Part shown: piece after piece, positions 57,531 through 64,000 of the stretch
Position numbering within the stretch: the first letter of the stretch is position 1
How the letters are laid out: the number at the start of each line of letters is the position of its first letter
Assembly (NCBI GenBank): GCA_004762125.1
Contig: SIHQ01000008.1
Span: 62,001-126,000, forward strand
DNA length: 64,000 bases
DNA from: Oceanospirillales bacterium
GTDB lineage: Bacteria; Pseudomonadota; Gammaproteobacteria; Pseudomonadales; Endozoicomonadaceae
Reading direction: 5' to 3'
Notes under the pieces: model-generated
What the model saw: the letters and a program-made list of their open reading frames with translations, nothing else
Database searches by the model: none
What the model was told of the DNA's origin: nothing
Translations under genes and position numbers: made by a program

Positions 57531-58817
57531 ATGGCTGATAAAAAAGCACTCCTTTCAATTGATGGCAAGCAACTGGAACTGCCTGTCTATTCAGGCAGCC
57601 TGGGCCCCGATGTAGTTGACGTGCGTAGCCTCACCGCTAACAGTCTCTTCACATACGATCCTGGTTTCGTATCTACCGCATCCTGCGAATCTAAAATCAC
57701 TTTTATTGATGGTGACAAAGGGATTCTGCTACATCGTGGCTACCCTATCGAGCAACTCGCAGAACACTCCGACTACCTGGAAACCTGCTACCTGTTGATC
57801 TATGGCGAACTGCCATCGAAAATCGACAAAGAACATTTTGAGAAAACCATCATGGGCCACACCATGGTTCACGAGCAAATGGTTGATCTGTTCTCTGGCT
57901 TCCGCCGTGACGCTCACCCTATGGCTGTTATGTGTGGCGTAGTAGGTGCATTGTCTGCCTTCTATCACGACTCTCTGGATATCACCAATGAACGTCATCG
58001 CGAGATTTGTGCTTATCGCCTGATTTCCAAGATGCCAACTTTGGCTGCGATGACTTACAAGTACTCCGTTGGCCAGCCTTTCATTTATCCACGTAACGAT
58101 CTGACTTATGGCGGCAACTTCCTGCACATGATGTTTGCTACTCCATGTGAAGATTATGTAGTGAACCCTGTTCTGGCTCGCGCCATGGATCGCATCTTCT
58201 TGTTGCATGCAGACCATGAGCAGAACGCTTCTACCTCAACAGTACGTTTGGCTGGCTCCTCTGGTGCTAATCCATTCGCCTGCATTGCTGCCGGTATTGC
58301 TGCACTGTGGGGACCTGCCCACGGTGGTGCCAATGAAGCTGTATTGAAAATGTTGGATGAGATCGGTGATGAGAAGCACATCGATGACTACATCGACAAA
58401 GCTAAAGACAAGAACGATCCTTTCCGCTTGATGGGCTTCGGTCACCGTGTCTACAAGAACTTTGACCCTCGCGCCAAGGTTATGAAAGAGACTTGTGACG
58501 AAGTGCTGGGAGAACTGGGTCTGTCTGATGACCCCATGCTGAAAATTGCCAAGCGTCTGGAACAGATTGCTCTTGAAGATGACTACTTTGTTTCCAAAAA
58601 ATTGTATCCAAACGTAGATTTCTATTCTGGCATTATTTTGAAAGCTCTGGGCATTCCGGTTGAAATGTTTACCGTAATTTTTGCAACCGGCCGTACCCCA
58701 GGCTGGATTGCTCACTGGCACGAGATGATCAGTGGTGACTACCGTATTGGTCGTCCTCGTCAGCTTTATACTGGTGAAGCAAAGCGTGACTTTATAACAG
58801 TATCCGATCGAACATAA
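57531..58817 (+). CDS. gltA: Citrate synthase (type II)
   Basis: 428 residues, the length of the hexameric, NADH-sensitive Gram-negative form. An N-terminal beta domain precedes the catalytic domain; the catalytic His regions are [11 protein letters not shown] and [11 protein letters not shown], then [14 protein letters not shown] and the catalytic Asp near NVDFYSGI. Condenses acetyl-CoA with oxaloacetate. Divergent from sdhC, followed by a terminator. Confidence 0.98.
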   Translation: MADKKALLSIDGKQLELPVYSGSLGPDVVDVRSLTANSLFTYDPGFVSTASCESKITFIDGDKGILLHRGYPIEQLAEHSDYLETCYLLIYGELPSKIDKEHFEKTIMGHTMVHEQMVDLFSGFRRDAHPMAVMCGVVGALSAFYHDSLDITNERHREICAYRLISKMPTLAAMTYKYSVGQPFIYPRNDLTYGGNFLHMMFATPCEDYVVNPVLARAMDRIFLLHADHEQNASTSTVRLAGSSGANPFACIAAGIAALWGPAHGGANEAVLKMLDEIGDEKHIDDYIDKAKDKNDPFRLMGFGHRVYKNFDPRAKVMKETCDEVLGELGLSDDPMLKIAKRLEQIALEDDYFVSKKLYPNVDFYSGIILKALGIPVEMFTVIFATGRTPGWIAHWHEMISGDYRIGRPRQLYTGEAKRDFITVSDRT

Positions 58818-58829
58818 TGACAGTTTGAG

Positions 58830-58859
58830 GGCACTACAGTTACCCTGTAGTGCCTTTTT
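58830..58859 (+). terminator. Rho-independent terminator of gltA
   Basis: GGCACTACAG and CTGTAGTGCC form a perfect 10-bp stem with loop TTACC, followed by TTTTT, 12 nt past the stop. Confidence 0.95.
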
Positions 58860-59005
58860 ACTTTAGTCATCTTCTCCCACAGAATCTCGACTCGACTGCA
58901 TCAAACATCGCCTCTTGGATAAACAACCTTTCTGATTCGATTTAACGACTAAACGTCTAGATGTCTGATTCTCGATCTACAAGCCGCGACCTATTAAGAA
59001 TAAAC

Positions 59006-59597
59006 GTAAGCGGTGGTTCCTCCCACGCTGGCTTCAAGCCAGTTTTTGATTCCAGAGGCGTTGCCGCTCAATATCTTTAATCGTCTCTGCGCGCGGCAGG
59101 TCTGTGAATACCGTTTTCAGGTAATGGCAGGGTTCCAGTCCACACGCCTTGGCCGTTTCTACCAGACCGTGAAGATTGGCACTGGCTTTGGCTCCATCCA
59201 CACTGTTACTGAACAACTACACTTTGCGACCCACCACGAATGGGCAGATCGCATTCCCGGCCAGATTATTACCCATACGCAGGTAACCTTCTTCGCAGTA
59301 GCGAATCAGCTTTTCCCACTGGTTATTCAGATAATGAAGTGCTTTACCCAGCAGGCTTTTTGGTGGCACCTGGGGCAACGATTTATCCAGCCATTGTCGT
59401 AACTTTTGCAGGGCCGGCAAGCTTTGTTCTTGTCGAACCCGCTTTCGATCTTCTGGCGGACTGTCTTTGATACCGCGTTCTATTTGATAGAGCTTGCGAA
59501 CATAAGACAGTCCCATATGAGCCTTGCCGGTTCTGTTTTTGTCTTTTTGGCCCATTACAGCCTCATCGAACTTGCGTTGAGCGTGAGCCCAGCACCC
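59006..59597 (-). mobile_element. IS66-family element, 3' remnant with decayed transposase
   Basis: The minus strand encodes the C-terminal part of an IS66 TnpC transposase: GCWAHAQRKFDEAV, then MGQKDKNRTGK, LRMGNNLAGNAICPFVVGRK, and SNSVDGAKASANLHGLVETAK. A TAG at 59217-59219 replaces the tryptophan expected in GRKNWLFSN. The first two thirds of the roughly 510-residue protein are missing. GTAAGCGG at 59006 matches the GTAA-type terminus of IS66 elements and marks the intact end; the other end is lost at about 59597, where the TerC remnant starts. Confidence 0.85.
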
Positions 59598-59599
59598 TT

Positions 59600-59961
59600 A
59601 CTCACTGATCTCACTGATCACAGCTATCGGTCTGGCTGAACAGCAGTGGTTTATGATTTCTGCCATTGTCATTTCAGTCATTATGATGTTTGCTGTGACT
59701 TCTATTGGTGATTTTGTCAGCACACATACATTCGAGATACTGACACTGGCATTTCTGATTATTGTCGGTACCTCTCTTATAAGCGAAAACGTGGATTTCC
59801 ATATTCCAAAGGGACATATCTACTTCACCAGAGCCTTTTCATTGATCGTGGAAATTATTGTCAGTCGTTTAGGCAATCGTAAGCGACAGCTCTCCTCCAA
59901 ACAGCATTTTCACACCAACAGCCTTAATGCTGATTCGTACCGAATCGTCCAGTTTCTGTGA
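59600..59961 (+). pseudogene. TerC-family membrane protein, N-terminally truncated
   Basis: The frame reads SLITAIGLAEQQWFMISAIV and continues through helices VISVIMMFAVTSI and ILTLAFLIIVGTSL to ISENVDFHIPKGHIYF, the C-terminal third of TerC-type proteins (manganese or tellurite-related exporters). The beginning is missing where the IS66 remnant joins. A 9-bp direct repeat (TCACTGATC twice) lies at the junction. An internal ATG at 59653 could give a 102-residue fragment. Most likely non-functional. Confidence 0.7.
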
Positions 59962-60081
59962 AAACACGAGCAAAATCTGATTTTGAATCTATCCTCTAAT
60001 CTTGCTTAGCGGTTGTCTCTTGTTCGATCCGTTTATCACTTGATCAGGGGCGCTAGTGTACTCATTCAAACAGGCTGTTTC

Positions 60082-61104
60082 ATGACACCCCTAGAGGCTT
60101 TCAAAAAAGAGCTATCTCATTGCAGGTCCCACCTGCTGACAGGGACCAGTTATATGATCCCTTTTATCAGTGCGGGCGGTATTTTAGCTGCACTGGCGGT
60201 CATGCTCGGACATTCCCCCGAATCCAGCATCAACCCGGCCTATTTGAAAGCAATTGCTGACATTGGTCAGGCAGGTTTTACCTTATTCATCCCGGTACTC
60301 GGTGGTTATATAGCTTGGTCTATTGCCAATCGCCCCGGACTGGCTCCTGGCATGATTGGCTCATGGCTGTCAGTAGAATATGGCTGCGGCTTTATTGGGG
60401 CCATTCTGGTTGGATTTATCGCCGGATACGTTGTTCAGGCACTCAAACGCATTCCTCTTACACCAGCTACACGTGGCGTCGGGGCTATTTTTCTCTACCC
60501 ACTTTTGGGAAGCCTAATAACTGGCTCAATTGTTATATTCGTCATCGGTGAGCCCATTTCCATGATGATGTCAGCTCTGAATCAATGGCTTCACAGTATC
60601 GAGGGCGGCTCCAGAACCATTCTTGGTATTATTATGGGGGGGATGACAGCCTTTGATATGGGTGGTCCCGTCAATAAGGTAGCCACTCTGTTTGCGCAGA
60701 CTCAGGTTAATACTCACCCCTATCTCATGGGTGGAGTGGGCGCCGCTATTTCAACGCCGCCACTGGGTATGTGGTTGGCAACCTTACTGTCTCACAAGCG
60801 CTATTCCGAAGAAGAACATCAGGCGGGAAAAGCTGCACTACTCATGGGACTGATAGGCATCTCGGAAGGGGCTATACCTTTTGCAGCCGCTGACCCACTG
60901 CGAGTTATACCCGCGCTGGTTGCAGGCGGAGCCGTTGGCTGCGTCACAGGATTCACTCTAGAAGTAGTCAACCATGCACCCTGGGGAGGGTTTATTGTAT
61001 TACCGATCGTTGATGGGAGGTTGGCTTATATTGCTGCCATTCTTGTGGGAAGCCTGACAACAGCTCTGCTTGTTAATGCCTTAAAACCGGTCATTAAGAA
61101 ATAG
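60082..61104 (+). CDS. PTS fructose-type EIIC permease (orphan)
   Basis: 340 residues from the ATG at 60082; the frame is open to 60013 without added support. About nine to ten membrane helices. Signatures of fructose-type EIIC: LLTGTSYMIPFISAGGILAA, NRPGLAPGMIGSWLS, GMTAFDMGGPVNKVA and ISEGAIPFAAADP. Only the IIC domain is present; no EIIA or EIIB domain or gene lies nearby in the window, so phosphotransfer partners must be elsewhere. Sugar specificity is unknown. Followed by a VanX-type gene 52 nt downstream. Confidence 0.88.
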   Translation: MTPLEAFKKELSHCRSHLLTGTSYMIPFISAGGILAALAVMLGHSPESSINPAYLKAIADIGQAGFTLFIPVLGGYIAWSIANRPGLAPGMIGSWLSVEYGCGFIGAILVGFIAGYVVQALKRIPLTPATRGVGAIFLYPLLGSLITGSIVIFVIGEPISMMMSALNQWLHSIEGGSRTILGIIMGGMTAFDMGGPVNKVATLFAQTQVNTHPYLMGGVGAAISTPPLGMWLATLLSHKRYSEEEHQAGKAALLMGLIGISEGAIPFAAADPLRVIPALVAGGAVGCVTGFTLEVVNHAPWGGFIVLPIVDGRLAYIAAILVGSLTTALLVNALKPVIKK

Positions 61105-61156
61105 CTTTTGCCGATAAAGGGTATCAAACTCCATTCAATTACTGATACACGACTTT

Positions 61157-61750
61157 ATGACAAAAGATCATCAGCCAATGAAAAAAACTTCATCTCTAGT
61201 CACTCTTCAGCCGATTCCTGATCAGCTGGCTATAGAACTCGCTTACGCCACTGCTGATAATTTCACAGGGAAGTCTATTTATATAAGCTCCAAATGCCTG
61301 CTGCATAAGAAAGCTAAGACGTCGTTAATGAGAGCTCTTGAAATGCTCGAACCGTTAGGCCTGGGCGTTAAGATATGGGATACCTACCGGCCATTGTCAG
61401 CTCAAAAAGTACTTTTCAAAGCAGCCCCAAACCCCGAGTACGTTTCACACCCTGAAACAGGTATCCGCCCTCACTGTCGTGGTATTGCTATAGACCTTAC
61501 TCTGATTGACAATCATGGCAATGAACTGAACATGGGCACCGCCTTTGATGATTTTCGCCCTCTCGCCCACCACGGTAACACTCAGATATCTGAACAGGCT
61601 CAAAGAAACCGTTTTCTTTTGGCTGGCATCATGAGCATCGCCGGATTCACTCCTATTCAAAGTGAGTGGTGGCATTATCAATTGCCGGACAGCGAGCAAT
61701 ACCCGGTTTTATCCGAATCGGATATCCAGTCCGGATTAATGCCGCTCTAA
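61157..61750 (+). CDS. ddpX: D-alanyl-D-alanine dipeptidase (VanX/DdpX family)
   Basis: 197 residues; an ATG at 61178 is an alternative start. Zinc peptidase of the M15D family: Arg78 in DTYRPLSAQ, metal ligands His106 and Asp113 in PHCRGIAIDL, catalytic Glu170 and ligand His173 in EWWHYQ. The usual Ser before the first His is Pro here. Hydrolyses D-Ala-D-Ala; in non-resistant bacteria thought to recycle peptidoglycan peptides. No signal peptide, so cytoplasmic. No vanHA genes nearby, so resistance is not implied. Confidence 0.87.
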   Translation: MTKDHQPMKKTSSLVTLQPIPDQLAIELAYATADNFTGKSIYISSKCLLHKKAKTSLMRALEMLEPLGLGVKIWDTYRPLSAQKVLFKAAPNPEYVSHPETGIRPHCRGIAIDLTLIDNHGNELNMGTAFDDFRPLAHHGNTQISEQAQRNRFLLAGIMSIAGFTPIQSEWWHYQLPDSEQYPVLSESDIQSGLMPL

Positions 61751-62026
61751 GTTATCGCTATGAGACAAAAAATATGGCTCGACGGTTAAAGCTGTCAGGA
61801 ATGGATGATAACTATCGAGCAGAGCCGATATTAGAAAAATTCTGAACTATCGCATTTCTGATACTGCTTCCTTGGGCCGATAAAACAGAGAGAATGCACC
61901 ACTCAAATGCATCAAAAAGAGCAAGAAAACGTTGTTCACTTTTATAGTGAAATGCCGGGAGCTTACAAATACATCCTTTGAAAGCTCAGGTTTTGACTGA
62001 GTGATCGAGTCGCTTTGCAGCGTTTT

Positions 62027-62755
62027 TCAATGAAGCGCTGAAGCAAGAGCACTGACGCCAGCAAAGCTACAAATCAACAGAAGCATATGACGAATGATTT
62101 GCTGATTTACCTTTAAGCTCAACTTTCCAGACAGAAAACTACCTGCCAGTATCGCGGGTAATAATGCCAGAGCCATAACCAGATCTTCCAAGTCAAAAAG
62201 ACCAACCGCTGCAAGAAAAATCAAGGATATTATATTGCTGAAGGCAAAAAATACGGACATACCGGCCCGAATACGATCACCGCTTTCATTCTGCATCACC
62301 AATGCCACTGGAGGCCCTCCAATAGAAGAAGTGGTTCCGGTGACACCAGATATAAATCCGGCAATGAACAGGTTCTTCTTTGAAACCCTGATATTGATAC
62401 GGCTTAAACTGATCAGAACGGCCAGCAGTACCGAAACTCCGATAAGAATGCTCATAGTGTCGTGAGTAGCAAACGACAGCAACAGAACACCTAGGAGAGA
62501 GCCAGGCACACGCCCAAGAATGGCGTATTTAATGTCTGCGAGATCTATTTTTCCCCGATATCGCCTTAAGCCAAGAAGAGCGGTAAATAGGCTGACACAT
62601 ATCAGGGCTGAAGGCACCATTTGAGGCGCTATAAGATAAAGCACCGGCGCAGAGACAACCGCTAGACCAAAGCCAATCATGCCCTGCACCCAGGCACCAA
62701 AAAACACCACCAGCATGGATAATAAGTAATGGGTAATCTCTGCATCCAACATCAA
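62027..62755 (-). CDS. TSUP-family (TauE/SafE) membrane transporter
   Basis: 242 residues with seven to eight transmembrane helices in two repeated halves, each with a conserved Gly/Pro-rich start: GAWVQGMIGFGLAVVSAP and FISGVTGTTSSIGGPPVAL. The family exports sulfite, sulfoacetate and related organic anions; substrate not predictable. The first two codons are both ATG. The 276 nt between the dipeptidase and this gene show nothing I can name. Confidence 0.85.
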   Translation of the reverse strand: MMLDAEITHYLLSMLVVFFGAWVQGMIGFGLAVVSAPVLYLIAPQMVPSALICVSLFTALLGLRRYRGKIDLADIKYAILGRVPGSLLGVLLLSFATHDTMSILIGVSVLLAVLISLSRINIRVSKKNLFIAGFISGVTGTTSSIGGPPVALVMQNESGDRIRAGMSVFFAFSNIISLIFLAAVGLFDLEDLVMALALLPAILAGSFLSGKLSLKVNQQIIRHMLLLICSFAGVSALASALH

Positions 62756-62842
62756 TGCGAACTTCTATATGCAAAAATGAAAGGCCAATATACAGAAAAG
62801 TTATATGACCTGCATCCGTGTCAACACTGATGAAAAGAAAAG

Positions 62843-63424
62843 TCAGTCAGCCATCAGGGATTTGTAGTGCTTACGGCAAACAGAAAGGTAAGTATCATTG
62901 CCTCCAATCTGCACAACATTACCGCTTTTAACGACATTGCCATCGCTGTCCAGTCGTACCTGCATACTGGCTTTTTTCTCACACTTTTTGCAAATACTCT
63001 TAATTTCACACAACTCATCCGCAATGGCTAGCAATACTTTACTGGCCAGAAAGGCTTCTCCGAAAGCATCAGTACGCAGACCAAAACACAGAACCGGAAT
63101 ACCTAGCAAATCAACCACATCGGATAGCTGCCATACCTGCTGCTCTGAAAGGAACTGGCTTTCATCCACCATGATGCACGACAGCCGATTTTGTTTATGT
63201 TGTTGTCCAATCTGGTCAAACAAATCAGCCTGACTCGAAATCGCCAAAGCCTCTTTTTGCAAGCCAATGCGCGACGTCACCTTGCCTTTGCCATAGCGAT
63301 CATCAATACCCGGCGTGAGAATCAGAACCCGCTTACCTGCAGATTCATAGTTATGGGCAGACTGAAGCAGAGATGTACTCTTTCCTGAATCCATGGAAGA
63401 AAAATAGAAGTACAGCGAAGCCAT
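62843..63424 (-). CDS. tdk: Thymidine kinase
   Basis: 193 residues from the ATG at 63424, 6 nt after GGAG; an ATG at 63430 overlaps that site. P-loop SSMDSGKST near the start, the DDRYGKGKVTSRIGL loop, Walker B IMVDESQFL, zinc-type CKKC and CRKH. Salvages thymidine with ATP. Divergent from the cvfB-like gene. Confidence 0.95.
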   Translation of the reverse strand: MASLYFYFSSMDSGKSTSLLQSAHNYESAGKRVLILTPGIDDRYGKGKVTSRIGLQKEALAISSQADLFDQIGQQHKQNRLSCIMVDESQFLSEQQVWQLSDVVDLLGIPVLCFGLRTDAFGEAFLASKVLLAIADELCEIKSICKKCEKKASMQVRLDSDGNVVKSGNVVQIGGNDTYLSVCRKHYKSLMAD

Positions 63425-63562
63425 CGGCATCTCCAGTTGAAATAGTTCAGATCACAATCATTCTAGATTGTACATATTACGTTTATTTATTGAAAAATTC
63501 AGTCCGCATAAATGCCATTATCAGAACCTTAAACAAGGATTCATACGCTATCTGGACTTCAA

Positions 63563-63571
63563 TGATATAAT
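63563..63571 (+). promoter_or_regulatory. Candidate extended -10 promoter of the cvfB-like gene
   Basis: TGATATAAT, an extended -10 with perfect TATAAT (63566-63571), 28 nt before the ATG. No good -35. Confidence 0.5.
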
Positions 63572-63598
63572 CGCTATTTTTACAGCGTGAAGAGCAAG

Positions 63599-64000
63599 AT
63601 GTCTCATAAATCGGTGAAAGTAGGCCAGCGTAATCTGCTGAAAGTGGTTGATAAAGCCGGCTTTGGCGTATTTCTCGACGGAGCCCAGTTCGATGAAATC
63701 CTGCTACCCAAACAGTATGTTCCCGCTGATTGCAAAATAGGCGATGAGCTGGATGTTTTTGTTTATCTGGATTCCGATGACTGCCTGATCGCAACAACGG
63801 AACAGCCTTTTGCTGAAGTCGGCGACTTTGCCTTTCTCAAGGTTAAGGAAGTTAATCAGGTCGGTGCTTTTCTGGACTGGAATCTGGGCAAAGACCTGTT
63901 AGTTCCTTTCAGAGAACAGCAACAGAAAATGCTGACCGGCATGTCTTATGTCGTTTATCTTCATCAGGATGACACCGATCGTCGGATTATTGCCTCTAGC
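63599..64000 (+). CDS. CvfB-like S1 RNA-binding protein (cut by window edge)
   Basis: The first 134 codons are open to the window end. The N-terminal KVGQRNLLKVVDKAGFGVFLDG, LLPKQYVP and VFVYLDSDDCLIATTE, then a second OB unit VGAFLDWNLGKDLLVPF, match the tandem S1 domains of CvfB/YitL proteins. CvfB is an RNA-binding virulence regulator in Staphylococcus; the role in gammaproteobacteria is unclear. Confidence 0.85.
   Translation, partial: MSHKSVKVGQRNLLKVVDKAGFGVFLDGAQFDEILLPKQYVPADCKIGDELDVFVYLDSDDCLIATTEQPFAEVGDFAFLKVKEVNQVGAFLDWNLGKDLLVPFREQQQKMLTGMSYVVYLHQDDTDRRIIASS

Noticed and set aside
61157-61750. Vancomycin-resistance determinant
   Set aside because: Only a VanX-type dipeptidase is present, with no vanH, vanA or regulatory genes; chromosomal DdpX-like enzymes are common in Gram-negatives.

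Overview
The window is a chromosomal segment of a gammaproteobacterium with moderate GC content. Gene orders are partly Pseudomonas-like: gltA is divergent from sdhCDAB-sucAB-lpd-sucCD, and gspCD is divergent from gspE-M as in the Xcp system. Other genes (YciO, RNase AM, YgiM-type SH3 protein, RapA, YebG, MinCDE) are typical of gammaproteobacteria in general. An Oceanospirillales/Endozoicomonas-like marine bacterium is my best guess, but this is inference from gene content only.

Layout. 1-8.9 kb: a partial class I fumarase, an odd ferredoxin-reductase-like protein, BolA, a short SRAP-like protein, CysH, an O-methyltransferase, a SelW-like protein, a YgiM-like SH3 protein, YciI and YciB, then RNase AM, RluF and YciO. 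9-13.3 kb: trpS, scpA, scpB and rluB, closed by a strong terminator. 13.4-22 kb: an SOS-box-controlled YebG homologue, rapA, a MazG-like protein, lpxL, minCDE, and a spermidine-synthase-like methyltransferase. 21.4-33.4 kb is more eroded: a frameshifted DUF3524 glycosyltransferase, apeB, a small ORF, a quinone oxidoreductase, prc, a glutathione transferase with a decayed monooxygenase behind it, an orphan osmolyte-binding protein, a 15-bp tandem repeat encoding SKRQK units, an IS630 element with a frameshift signal, a nitroreductase, a cold-shock gene and a tRNA-Asp-like remnant.

33.4-44.4 kb is a complete type II secretion cluster: gspE to gspM on the minus strand, gspC and gspD on the plus strand. 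44.4-58.9 kb holds a UbiA-type prenyltransferase and the TCA-cycle block sucD, sucC, lpd, sucB, sucA, sdhB, sdhA, sdhD, sdhC (all minus), divergent from gltA. Good sigma70-type promoters can be read in the sdhC-gltA gap. Together with the fumarase this block covers citrate synthase and the steps from 2-oxoglutarate to malate. 59-64 kb holds an IS66 remnant abutting a truncated TerC gene, an orphan fructose-type PTS EIIC, a VanX-type dipeptidase, a TSUP exporter, tdk and a partial cvfB-like gene.

I found no CRISPR array, prophage, defence island or biosynthetic cluster. The most unusual items are a ferredoxin-reductase with degenerate nucleotide-binding motifs, the SKRQK repeat ORF, the frameshift signal in the IS630 transposase, a 5' UTR hairpin of the cold-shock gene, and several recently broken genes.
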